Shown: in pieces, positions 1 through 7,553 of the stretch | Layout: each line of letters starts with the position of its first letter | How positions within the stretch are numbered: position 1 is the first letter of the stretch | DNA from: Subsaxibacter sp. CAU 1640 | GTDB lineage: Bacteria > Bacteroidota > Bacteroidia > Flavobacteriales > Flavobacteriaceae | Length of the DNA stretch: 64,000 bases | Direction: 5' to 3' | Assembly (NCBI RefSeq): GCF_023156585.1 | Contig: NZ_JALNMI010000002.1 | Coordinates: 538,479 to 602,478, forward strand | Notes under the pieces: model-generated | Databases searched by the model: none | What the model was told of the DNA's origin: nothing | The model's input: the letters and a program-made list of their open reading frames with translations, nothing else | Position numbers and translations under genes: made by a program

Positions 1-380
1 ATGGAAAGCAATAAACCTTTTGACAACAAATAATCGCCTATTAGAACGGCAATTTTGTTTTTCCAAAGTGCATTTATGGAGAAAAAACCTCGTCTTCTAT
101 TACTGTCGTCAACCACATCGTCATGCACCAAAGTTGCCGTATGAATCAATTCAATGACTGAAGCACCACGATAGGTTCGTTCGCTCACCTGGCCATTATC
201 AATCATTTTTGCTACCAAAAACACAAACATAGGCCGCATCTGTTTGCCTTTACGATTGACGATGTATGTTGTAATGCGATTGAGAAGTGCCACTTTGCTT
301 GACATAGATAGCAGAAACTTTTGCTCGAAAAGTTCCATTTCGTAAGCAACAGGAAGTTTTATTTGTTCAACTATTTTCAA
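1..380 (-). CDS. Polyprenyl synthetase (octaprenyl diphosphate synthase type), N-terminal part only
   Basis: Trans-isoprenyl diphosphate synthase that condenses isopentenyl diphosphate onto allylic diphosphates, normally to make the menaquinone side chain. The reverse strand reads through the first aspartate-rich motif as LVHDDVVDDSNRRRG, the Mg2+-diphosphate binding site, preceded by the substrate-binding GKQMRP. The gene runs off the left edge, so about 126 residues are visible and the second Asp-rich motif is missing. No ATG lies in frame before the conserved start; TTG at 378-380 gives an N-terminus KIVEQIKLP that fits the family, and an in-frame stop lies further upstream. The start is therefore an inferred TTG. 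Confidence 0.9.
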   Translation of the reverse strand, partial: MKIVEQIKLPVAYEMELFEQKFLLSMSSKVALLNRITTYIVNRKGKQMRPMFVFLVAKMIDNGQVSERTYRGASVIELIHTATLVHDDVVDDSNRRRGFFSINALWKNKIAVLIGDYLLSKGLLLS

Positions 381-526
381 AAATGGCCAGATAAAATCTA
401 ATACAAACGTAATAAAAATGTAGATTATAACCCATGGTTATGATTATAGATTATTTTTTCAATTCACTATCAATGGATTCTTAAATTTCCGACATTAGCA
501 ACGGTTAAATTTAAAACTAGAACTTT

Positions 527-1462
527 ATGAAAAAAATTACTTTATTATTTCTTATTATCATTGTATTCGAAACTGGATTTGCACAACAAACCATCTCATT
601 TGAAGGCTCTGAAGGCTATTACAATGGTGACATTAATGGGCAAAATGGTTGGGTTGTTACTGGTGATGGTTCAGGAGGTTTCGTCGTTAATCAAGTAGTG
701 ACAAGCGATGGCGCAACAGATGGAACCAACTCTCTAAAAATTGCCAATGATAATCGTTTTGGCTGGCAGTCAAATGGACCAATCATTGGAGGGTTTTACA
801 ACTACAGTTCACCCATTCCATATCAAAACGCTGTAATCTCGGGAGATATTTACATTGATGATGTAACCGGTGATTCTTCAGACTATCGATTTGGAACCGT
901 ATCAACTACGGCGGGTTATTATACCTCTATTATCCAATTTGTTTATACAGGTGAAGTAGCCGCATTAGTCGGTGACACATTCGTTGATGTTACCGGATTT
1001 ACTTGGGCGGTACAAACTTGGTATAATATAAGAATTGAAATTGGCACCACAAACATCACATATTATATAGACGATGCAGTCGTAGCTACTGGGGCTTTAG
1101 GGCCAAATCAAGCTAATAACATTGAACAAGTAAGATTCTTGCATGATAATTATACAGATACAGGATTCGCATATTTAGATAATTTTAGAACTAATGATGA
1201 GCCCACAGCTGGTGTTAATGAGTTTCTCCCAAATGTTTTCAATCATTCCTATAACACAGACACTGATGTTTTAACTTTAAAGTCTTCAAATTTGTCGTTT
1301 AATAATATCGAAGTTTACAACCTGCTAGGCCAGTCGGTAATGATTAGAGAATTATCTCAAACTATCGAAGATGTTAACCTATCAAGCCTTCAAGATGGTA
1401 TTTATGTAGCCAACATCTTAATTGATGGACAATTCCAAACCATCAAATTTTTGAAACAATGA
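527..1462 (+). CDS. Secreted protein with T9SS type A sorting domain
   Basis: A 311-residue exported protein. Residues 1-19 form a Sec signal peptide ending in FAQ. Residues about 20-225 are rich in Gly, Asn and aromatic residues in a beta-sandwich pattern resembling LamG/concanavalin-like domains (FEGSEGYYNGDINGQNGW, later a Y-L-D-N-F strand typical of such folds). The C-terminal 75 residues match a T9SS type A sorting domain: NNIEVYNLLGQSV, then GIYVANI and a final strand ending IKFLKQ. By family knowledge such proteins cross the outer membrane through T9SS and are released or attached. The substrate is unknown. It stands alone, converging on the next gene. Confidence 0.85.
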   Translation: MKKITLLFLIIIVFETGFAQQTISFEGSEGYYNGDINGQNGWVVTGDGSGGFVVNQVVTSDGATDGTNSLKIANDNRFGWQSNGPIIGGFYNYSSPIPYQNAVISGDIYIDDVTGDSSDYRFGTVSTTAGYYTSIIQFVYTGEVAALVGDTFVDVTGFTWAVQTWYNIRIEIGTTNITYYIDDAVVATGALGPNQANNIEQVRFLHDNYTDTGFAYLDNFRTNDEPTAGVNEFLPNVFNHSYNTDTDVLTLKSSNLSFNNIEVYNLLGQSVMIRELSQTIEDVNLSSLQDGIYVANILIDGQFQTIKFLKQ

Positions 1463-1486
1463 AATAATTTATTTTTATGTATCCAA

Positions 1487-1518
1487 AAGGCTGTTTCATT
1501 TCTAAAACAGCCTTTTTT
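1487..1518. terminator. Bidirectional rho-independent terminator
   Basis: Perfect 10-bp inverted repeat (AAGGCTGTTT 1487-1496, AAACAGCCTT 1505-1514) followed by T's on the plus strand and preceded by A's. It sits between two convergent genes and can serve both. Confidence 0.85.
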
Positions 1519-4050
1519 CTAAACTTTGTTTCTATAAAGAGTTTTATCAACACAACTTTTCATAGCTTTACTATCTAAATCGATGCCGATGAATGAATTT
1601 ATTTTTGAAATTATCTCATCAGTTTTATAAAGAACATCCTTATAGTTCAAATAAATAAGTTCTACACCTGGCTCATTTTCTTTCCATATCGATACTTTGT
1701 TTAGCTGTTTTGTGTATGAATCAAAAAGCTTTAGGGGTAAATTTTCAGGGTCTTTACCAATCATTTTTTGTTGAGATTTCACCACTTCTGTTAAATCACG
1801 ATTCATGAATATCACCTTATAGCGATATTTAGAATCGAGAAACCTCAATAATGGTGCTACTACTTTAATAGTTTTATCTTGAGCTAAATGAAGCCAACTA
1901 TTATCTTTATGTAAAGTCATAACTGGATCGTATTCAAAATAACCTTTAGGGTTGGAATGATCAGCTTTTCTATTTTCGTCGGTCAAAATATCCATACCTC
2001 CACTATTTAGCATTTGCATCATCAAGGAGGTCCCTGAACGCGGTAATCCTGAAACTATTGTTATTTGACCTTTTCTATATTTGGACGACATTTTATCGAT
2101 AAACTCTGTTGGTTCAATTATTCTATCTTCAATATTTTCAATGGCCATTTCAGCTCTGTGAAAAGTTTTTCTGGTTAATCTCGAAGCTGTCTCGAATGCC
2201 GTTTTTGCGCTTTGTAAATCCCCTAACTTTTCTAAAGCCCTCCCCAAAACATAATGTGCCCTAGAATAATATCTAACAAGCTCAATACTCGTAAGAGCGG
2301 ATTCAGCTGCTTCTTCAAACTCATTTAACTCAACATAATTTTCAGCTATTGCCGCATGATATTTAGCTGAATCTGGTTCTAATTCTATGGCTTTTTCATA
2401 AGCATTTTGAGCTTCTTCATATCTTAAAAGTTTATGTTTAATCACTCCTATTTTATACCATAGTTCAGAATTTGACCATCTGTTTTGAGCTTGGGCTTCC
2501 TCTAATATCTTAAGGGCTTTTTCAGTCTTTCCTTTGCCCAGCATTACAGATGATTCTAAAAAGAAAAGTGTATACTTTATTGAGGTACTATGATTTTTTA
2601 GTGTGTCTAAATAGCCTGCCGCTTCATCAAACTCTTTATTTTCAATGCATATACTTATTAAATCAACATAAAAAAGCGAAGTATCAATCGGTTCTTTTTC
2701 CTTTATCAACTCCAAAAGAATTTTTTTTGCCTCGACATAATTTTTTTTGCCAATATGAACTCTTGCCAAATTATGCTTTAGGTCACATTGGGTTTTCTTA
2801 ACTGCAGTTTCAACTTTTTCATCACCTCTTTCAACATAACCTAATTCAATAAGTTGCTCCATTGTTTCTTTATCAGTAAACACATCAGAGCTATTTTCCA
2901 AATCGAGTTCTCCAAAATCACCTTTCACTTCTTCCCAACTCTTTATATAATTGATTGGTTTAGAATTCTTAAAAATTTCTAAAGCCACTTTGCCATCCAT
3001 ATCTTCCCCAATTGGCAATCTATAATGGTGTAATATTGTTGGTGCAATATCAATCAGTCCTAAACCATAAACTTTTTCATTTTTTTTGATGTTTGGGCCC
3101 ATGGCAACAAAAATACCGAATTGACGATGATCCATGGCTGCCGCTGCCTGCATTTTTGGTAATTCCAACAATCGTTTGTTACCAGATTCATAACCATGGT
3201 CGGACATTACAATCACTGTAGTTTCATCATCAATCAATTCCAATACCCTCTCCAGCATCATATCCTGAAACCTGTAAGCTCCATTAATAGCATCTTTAAA
3301 AATGTCATATTGGTCGACGTTTATTCTAGGTAGTTTAGGAGGATGGAATTTCATGTAAGAATGACAAAAATGATCAATCAAGTCATAGTAAACGGCCATG
3401 AAGTCCCATTCTGTGGTTCTTAAAAGTCTAGTAGCTGCATTGTGCACAGAAACATTTTCAGATAAGATTTTTGCCAAAGGAGTCAATCCTTTTTCCTTTT
3501 CCTGATCAATTTTAGCAGCATTCGGTATGAAGGGAAGAATGTGTTCACTCGTGACCTCAAATGCAAACATCCGAAGGTCTTTAAAATCGTCTTCCAAAGA
3601 TTTTGGGTGAACTGTTCCAGGCTCCATTGGTTTTTGCTTTTTCGGATCTAAAGACACTTTTTGGAATTTGTCAGTCACAATGACACCATTGATAGGTTCT
3701 GCCGGGAAGCTTGGCCACCATCCTACCAAATTGCTTTTCATCCCCTGATTGTGAAAAATATTCCAAAGTGCCCTTGACTTTCTAGAGTTTGCTGTAACAG
3801 GTCTTACTCCTTGATTATTATCCATTACCTCAATAAAACCTAATATACCATGTTTGTCAGGAGTCTTACCTGTTGCCACTGATGACCACAGCATTGGTGA
3901 GTATGGCGGATTCATAGTACTCATATTACCGTACACACCGTTTTCGATCATTTTTTGAAGAGCCGGCATATGTCCTTTAGCTAATAGTGGACCTATCAAT
4001 TTCCAATCAGCAGCATCCCAACCTATAAGGAGCAGTTTATTCTTCTTCAT
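1519..4050 (-). CDS. Alkaline-phosphatase-superfamily phosphodiesterase / TPR / sulfotransferase fusion
   Basis: An 843-residue, three-part protein. Residues 1 to about 370 are a type I phosphodiesterase/nucleotide pyrophosphatase domain: metal-binding Asp in LLIGWDAADW, candidate Ser nucleophile region in NPPYSPMLWSSVATGKTPD, DLIDHFCH, VMSDHG and MDHRQFG provide the other expected Asp/His ligands. Residues about 420-650 are TPR repeats (for example LWYKIGVIKHKLLRYEEAQ). Residues 660-843 are a P-loop sulfotransferase-like domain with the PAPS-loop motif VSGLPRSGTS. No signal peptide is visible, so a cytoplasmic location is likely. ATG at 4050 overlaps the end of the 54-residue gene upstream by 14 bp; TTG at 4062 is an alternative. 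The substrate is unknown; family logic suggests handling of phosphate or sulfate esters. Confidence 0.85.
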   Translation of the reverse strand: MKKNKLLLIGWDAADWKLIGPLLAKGHMPALQKMIENGVYGNMSTMNPPYSPMLWSSVATGKTPDKHGILGFIEVMDNNQGVRPVTANSRKSRALWNIFHNQGMKSNLVGWWPSFPAEPINGVIVTDKFQKVSLDPKKQKPMEPGTVHPKSLEDDFKDLRMFAFEVTSEHILPFIPNAAKIDQEKEKGLTPLAKILSENVSVHNAATRLLRTTEWDFMAVYYDLIDHFCHSYMKFHPPKLPRINVDQYDIFKDAINGAYRFQDMMLERVLELIDDETTVIVMSDHGYESGNKRLLELPKMQAAAAMDHRQFGIFVAMGPNIKKNEKVYGLGLIDIAPTILHHYRLPIGEDMDGKVALEIFKNSKPINYIKSWEEVKGDFGELDLENSSDVFTDKETMEQLIELGYVERGDEKVETAVKKTQCDLKHNLARVHIGKKNYVEAKKILLELIKEKEPIDTSLFYVDLISICIENKEFDEAAGYLDTLKNHSTSIKYTLFFLESSVMLGKGKTEKALKILEEAQAQNRWSNSELWYKIGVIKHKLLRYEEAQNAYEKAIELEPDSAKYHAAIAENYVELNEFEEAAESALTSIELVRYYSRAHYVLGRALEKLGDLQSAKTAFETASRLTRKTFHRAEMAIENIEDRIIEPTEFIDKMSSKYRKGQITIVSGLPRSGTSLMMQMLNSGGMDILTDENRKADHSNPKGYFEYDPVMTLHKDNSWLHLAQDKTIKVVAPLLRFLDSKYRYKVIFMNRDLTEVVKSQQKMIGKDPENLPLKLFDSYTKQLNKVSIWKENEPGVELIYLNYKDVLYKTDEIISKINSFIGIDLDSKAMKSCVDKTLYRNKV

Positions 4051-4201
4051 TACCAAATTCAATATTTGATGCTGTTTTTAATTCTCTCCAAGCTTCAAAA
4101 GCCAAATCTCCAAAAGCTAAAAGACCTAGATTGCTTTCCAAAGGAATGTCCTTAAAGCTTATTGTCAGCTTATCACCGTACATATTATTTTTTTTTTCCA
4201 T
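4037..4201 (-). CDS. Small 54-residue protein, overlapping the phosphodiesterase gene
   Basis: Too short for usual gene calling but convincing: ATG at 4201, 54 codons, and its stop lies inside the start of the next gene (a 14-bp overlap in another frame), which suggests translational coupling. The protein begins MEKKNNMYGD, has a central LGLLAFGDLAFEAWRELK stretch that could form an amphipathic helix, and ends in an acidic EFGNEEE tail. No signal peptide or known motif. I do not recognise the family. Its position suggests a partner or regulator of the phosphodiesterase/sulfotransferase protein. Confidence 0.6.
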   Translation of the reverse strand: MEKKNNMYGDKLTISFKDIPLESNLGLLAFGDLAFEAWRELKTASNIEFGNEEE

Positions 4202-4250
4202 TTAATAATTTGTATTATAGATATTTAATTTCTACTTTTATGTTGATTTT

Positions 4251-4265
4251 GCTGTAAAATACAGC
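4251..4265. promoter_or_regulatory. Short palindrome between divergent genes
   Basis: GCTGTA-AAA-TACAGC is a perfect 6-bp inverted repeat in the intergenic space between the divergently transcribed small gene (start 4201) and the T9SS protein (start 4292). It could be an operator or part of an RNA hairpin. No T-run follows, so it is unlikely to be a terminator. Confidence 0.3.
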
Positions 4266-4291
4266 TGTTTTAACTCTAAACCCAAAAATAT

Positions 4292-5119
4292 ATGAAAAAA
4301 ATTACTTCTGAAAACCTTTCCGAAAGACTTGTAAAATATGGCGCATTTTCAGCTGCCATACTTGGGGCAGCCAATGCAAGTGGTCAAATCGTTTACACTG
4401 ATATTGCGGACATTACCGTCGATGCTACAAATCCTCGTGCAGCTATTGACATTGACGTTGATGGCACTGGGGATTATCTTTTTGGCTCTAGAACAACCGC
4501 TCCAAATTTTGTTTTTATGTTTCCCGCTTCAGCAAGTACCGCTGCCAGTTATAATTCTAATGCAATGGTCGGGTTCGCTTCTAGTGGATTTTATTATCCT
4601 TCAAATTTAGCTGCAGGTGACCCCATTAATAACACAAATGGTATTTTCTCATCTGCAAGAGGCGATTTCAATTATAATGCATGTGCTTACCCAGGTAGTC
4701 AATTTTGTGATGGGATGGATGGATATGTAGGTCTGCATTTTAAAATCGGTGCCAACACTCATTATGGATGGGTGAGAGTCCAAGTGGCAGCAAATGCATC
4801 GAATGTTATAATCAAGGATTTTGCTTATAATACTACTCCAGGCCAATCAATTAATGCTGGACAAACAACATTAAGTGTTGATGAATTCAACGTAAACGAC
4901 ATCAGAGTAGTTGCGCTAAATAAAAACATTTCATTGTTTAATTTACCGCAAAGCACTAGCTATAATCTATTTTCCACCTCTGGACAATCAGTTCTTAAAG
5001 GAGTTACGAATAACGATACTTACGTAATCGAAGCTGCTTCTGTCGCAACTGGTGTTTATGTATTAGAATTGAATGATACAGCTACCAACGCTGTTATCAG
5101 AAAGAAAGTAGTTTTATAA
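4292..5119 (+). CDS. T9SS type A sorting domain protein with atypical N-terminus
   Basis: A 275-residue exported protein. The N-terminus is not a classic signal peptide: about 14 polar/charged residues (MKKITSENLSERLVKYG) precede a short Ala-rich hydrophobic core (AFSAAILGAANAS) and then GQIVYTDI. I believe related flavobacterial exported proteins share this layout. Residues 35-190 are Asp/Gly-rich with IDIDVDGTGDYLFG and a paired CxxxxxxxxC region, and include HYGWVRVQV. The C-terminal 80 residues are a T9SS sorting domain (ISLFNLP, SGQSVLKG, GVYVLEL, ending RKKVVL). The function of the passenger domain is unknown. Confidence 0.8.
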   Translation: MKKITSENLSERLVKYGAFSAAILGAANASGQIVYTDIADITVDATNPRAAIDIDVDGTGDYLFGSRTTAPNFVFMFPASASTAASYNSNAMVGFASSGFYYPSNLAAGDPINNTNGIFSSARGDFNYNACAYPGSQFCDGMDGYVGLHFKIGANTHYGWVRVQVAANASNVIIKDFAYNTTPGQSINAGQTTLSVDEFNVNDIRVVALNKNISLFNLPQSTSYNLFSTSGQSVLKGVTNNDTYVIEAASVATGVYVLELNDTATNAVIRKKVVL

Positions 5120-5141
5120 TTTATTTTCTGAATATTATACA

Positions 5142-5177
5142 AAAACTGCTTTCAATGTTTTGAAAGCAGTTTTTTTT
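5142..5177. terminator. Strong bidirectional terminator
   Basis: A 14-bp perfect stem (AAAACTGCTTTCAA 5142-5155 and its complement 5160-5173) with a 4-nt loop, T-run after it and A-run before it, between two convergent genes. Confidence 0.9.
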
Positions 5178-6216
5178 ATGATTTGTTGGCCAATTGCCCA
5201 CAGGCAGCATCAATGTCTTTACCTCTGGAACGTCTTACCGTTACAGTGATGTTGTTTTTTTCTAACATCGAAATATACATATCCAATGCTTGGGAATTTG
5301 CCTGTTGAAATTCACCATCATCAATGGGGTTGTATTCAATTAAATTGACCTTGCTTGGTGCAAATTTGCAGAACTGTATCAAGGCGTCAGCATCATTTTT
5401 AGTATCATTGATTCCATCCCAAACCACATATTCATAGGTGATGGTATTTTTGGTTTTGGAGTACCAATATTCCAGTGCTTCTCTCAAATCTTTCAATGGA
5501 AAGGTAGCATTGAACGGCATAATGGAAGTCCTTACCTCATCTATTGCGGAATGCAACGACACAGCCAACCCAAACTTCACTTCATCATCTGCCATTTTTT
5601 TGATCATCTTTGGCACACCTGAAGTTGATACCACAATCCGTTTCGGTGACATTCCAAGACCTTCAGGCGAGGTGATTTTATCAATGGCCTTAAGCACGTT
5701 ATTGTAATTCATCAATGGTTCGCCCATACCCATAAAAACGATGTTGCTCAAGGGTCTATCAAAATACAGCCTGCTTTCTCTATCAATAGCAACCACTTGG
5801 TCGAAAATTTCATCCGGATTGAGATTGCGCATACGTTTTAATCTTGCTGTTGCACAAAATTTGCAATCCAAACTACAACCCACTTGTGATGACACACAAG
5901 CAGTGGTGCGTTTTGCCGTTGGAATTAGAACAGACTCGACAATCAGGCCATCGTGCAAACGGACAGCATTTTTGATGGTGCCATCATTACTACGTTGCAT
6001 TTGGTCCACTTTGATATGGTTAATGACAAAATTTTCTTCTAGCATTTGACGAGTCTCCTTTGAAATATTGGTCATATCTTCAAAAGTATACGCTGCCTTG
6101 TTCCAAAGCCATTCGTAGACCTGGTTACCTCTAAATGCTTGGTCTCCATTGTTTACAAAAAACTCTCGAAGTTGTTCTTTGGTTAATGCTCTGATATCTT
6201 TTTTTGCTGTTTCCAT
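5176..6216 (-). CDS. rlmN: 23S rRNA (adenine-2503-C2)-methyltransferase RlmN
   Basis: Radical-SAM enzyme that methylates C2 of A2503 in 23S rRNA (and A37 of some tRNAs) in the cytoplasm. The 346-residue length fits the family. The radical-SAM cluster motif CSLDCKFC is present after ACVSSQVG. The typical SNIVFMGMGEPLMNY follows. The C-terminal catalytic cysteine is in DIDAACGQL. The N-terminus contains the helical RNA-binding region (FRGNQVYEWLW). It is transcribed alone, with queA about 220 bp away on the same strand. The last bases overlap the shared terminator. Confidence 0.95.
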   Translation of the reverse strand: METAKKDIRALTKEQLREFFVNNGDQAFRGNQVYEWLWNKAAYTFEDMTNISKETRQMLEENFVINHIKVDQMQRSNDGTIKNAVRLHDGLIVESVLIPTAKRTTACVSSQVGCSLDCKFCATARLKRMRNLNPDEIFDQVVAIDRESRLYFDRPLSNIVFMGMGEPLMNYNNVLKAIDKITSPEGLGMSPKRIVVSTSGVPKMIKKMADDEVKFGLAVSLHSAIDEVRTSIMPFNATFPLKDLREALEYWYSKTKNTITYEYVVWDGINDTKNDADALIQFCKFAPSKVNLIEYNPIDDGEFQQANSQALDMYISMLEKNNITVTVRRSRGKDIDAACGQLANKS

Positions 6217-6223
6217 CTAGATG

Positions 6224-6231
6224 CAAAAATA
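6224..6231 (-). promoter_or_regulatory. Possible -7 box for rlmN
   Basis: On the minus strand TATTTTTG matches the Bacteroidota TAnnTTTG element. It lies only 8 bp before the rlmN ATG, implying a very short leader. No clear -33 TTG was seen at the usual spacing. Confidence 0.35.
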
Positions 6232-6309
6232 ATGAAAGGTTTTACGAATTCCTGTTTTTAACTGTGATTTCGGTATTTGGATAATAACTGCATTAGCGAT
6301 TGAGCTATT

Positions 6310-6380
6310 GTTTGAGCTCTTTAGGTGTTTTCTCAAACACCTAAAAGCGAGTAGCGAAAGCGCGACCCGAAGGGGAATGC
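6310..6380. repeat. Structured, GC-richer intergenic segment
   Basis: Contains an 11-bp perfect hairpin (TTTAGGTGTTT 6320-6330 and its complement 6335-6345) with a competing GTTTGAG/CTCAAAC pairing (6310-6316 and 6333-6339), followed by a run rich in GCG and CGAAGGGG. It encodes nothing obvious. Its style resembles dispersed repeats seen between genes in flavobacteria, but one copy in this window cannot prove that. Confidence 0.4.
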
Positions 6381-6383
6381 CAT

Positions 6384-6408
6384 AAAAAAAGCCTTGCTGA
6401 ACAAGGCT
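6384..6408 (-). terminator. Rho-independent terminator of queA
   Basis: On the minus strand AGCCTTG-TTCAG-CAAGGCT is followed by seven T's, 28 bp after the queA stop. Confidence 0.85.
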
Positions 6409-6435
6409 CTTATAGTTTTATAAAAAGTTGGCTAC

Positions 6436-7485
6436 TTAAAGAATCAACATTGCGTCTCCATAGGTGTAGAAACGGTATTTTTCCTTCACAGCTTCCTCAT
6501 ACGCTTTTTTCATAAAGTCGTGACCAGCAAATGCCGACACCATCATCAACAATGTCGATTTTGGCGTGTGGAAATTGGTAATCATACAATTGGCAATGCT
6601 AAAATCGTACGGAGGAAAGATGAATTTGTTGGTCCACCCTGAAAATTCATTCAACATTCCGCTTGATGACACCGAGCTTTCAATAGCTCTCATAGAGGTT
6701 GTTCCGACTGCGCAAACTCGTTTTTTATTTTTCTTGGCGTCGTTTACCGTATTTACAGCCAACTCATCAATAAAAGCCTCTTCGCTGTCCATTTTGTGTT
6801 TTGACAAATCTTCAACCTCAACAGGGTTAAATGTTCCCAATCCGACGTGAAGCGTTACTTCTGCAAAATTCACGCCTTTGATTTCCAAACGTTTCAGCAG
6901 ATGTTTTGAGAAATGCAAACCAGCCGTAGGCGCTGCCACAGCACCTTCTTTTTTGGCAAAAATGGTTTGATAACGTTCTTCATCTTCTGGCTCTACCTCA
7001 CGTTTAATGTATTTTGGTAAAGGTGTTTCGCCTAATTCGGTCAACTTGTGACGGAATTCTTTATAAGAACCATCATATAAAAACCTCAAAGTACGACCTC
7101 TGGAAGTGGTATTGTCGATAACCTCTGCCACCAACGTATCGTCATCGCCAAAATATAGCTTGTTTCCAATACGGATTTTTCGAGCAGGATCTACCAATAC
7201 ATCCCAAAGACGTTGTTCTTCATTTAACTCCCTCAACAAAAATACTTCGATTCTTGCACCAGTTTTTTCTTTATTTCCATAAAGACGTGCAGGAAACACT
7301 TTTGTATTGTTAAGAATCATAACATCGCCCTCATCAAAATAATCGATAAGATCCTTGAACATTTTATGCTCTATGGTTTTTTCTTTTCGATTAAGCACCA
7401 TCAAGCGTGACTCGTCACGGTTTTCCGCTGGATGTTCTGCCAATAATTCTTCTGGAAGTTTAAAATTGAAGTTTGATAATTTCAT
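6436..7485 (-). CDS. queA: S-adenosylmethionine:tRNA ribosyltransferase-isomerase QueA
   Basis: Transfers and isomerises the ribosyl group of SAM onto 7-aminomethyl-7-deazaguanine in tRNA, giving epoxyqueuosine. The 349-residue length matches QueA. Motifs seen include the N-terminal [32 protein letters not shown], and the conserved [13 protein letters not shown] and [12 protein letters not shown] blocks, with [19 protein letters not shown] near the end. It is the last gene of the minus-strand run that begins upstream at rsgA, with a 68-bp gap from aroA containing its own promoter-like sequence. Confidence 0.95.
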   Translation of the reverse strand: MKLSNFNFKLPEELLAEHPAENRDESRLMVLNRKEKTIEHKMFKDLIDYFDEGDVMILNNTKVFPARLYGNKEKTGARIEVFLLRELNEEQRLWDVLVDPARKIRIGNKLYFGDDDTLVAEVIDNTTSRGRTLRFLYDGSYKEFRHKLTELGETPLPKYIKREVEPEDEERYQTIFAKKEGAVAAPTAGLHFSKHLLKRLEIKGVNFAEVTLHVGLGTFNPVEVEDLSKHKMDSEEAFIDELAVNTVNDAKKNKKRVCAVGTTSMRAIESSVSSSGMLNEFSGWTNKFIFPPYDFSIANCMITNFHTPKSTLLMMVSAFAGHDFMKKAYEEAVKEKYRFYTYGDAMLIL

Positions 7486-7506
7486 TTGCTACTATTTTTA
7501 AGGCTG

Positions 7507-7538
7507 CAAATATACAATCTCAAACTAGGGGTTGTCAA
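7507..7538 (-). promoter_or_regulatory. Promoter for queA
   Basis: Minus strand TTG (7536-7538), 21 bp, then TATATTTG (7507-7514), a good match to the Bacteroidota primary-sigma promoter, 22 bp before the queA ATG. Confidence 0.5.
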
Positions 7539-7553
7539 GTAAATGACGGATTA

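Noticed and set aside
1519-4050. BREX-type PglZ or other phage defence protein
   Set aside because: The phosphatase fold is shared, but TPR and sulfotransferase domains and the absence of any defence genes around argue against it.
6346-6380. Fragment of rRNA
   Set aside because: A few GC-rich words look ribosomal, but no continuous rRNA segment or conserved helix can be followed.
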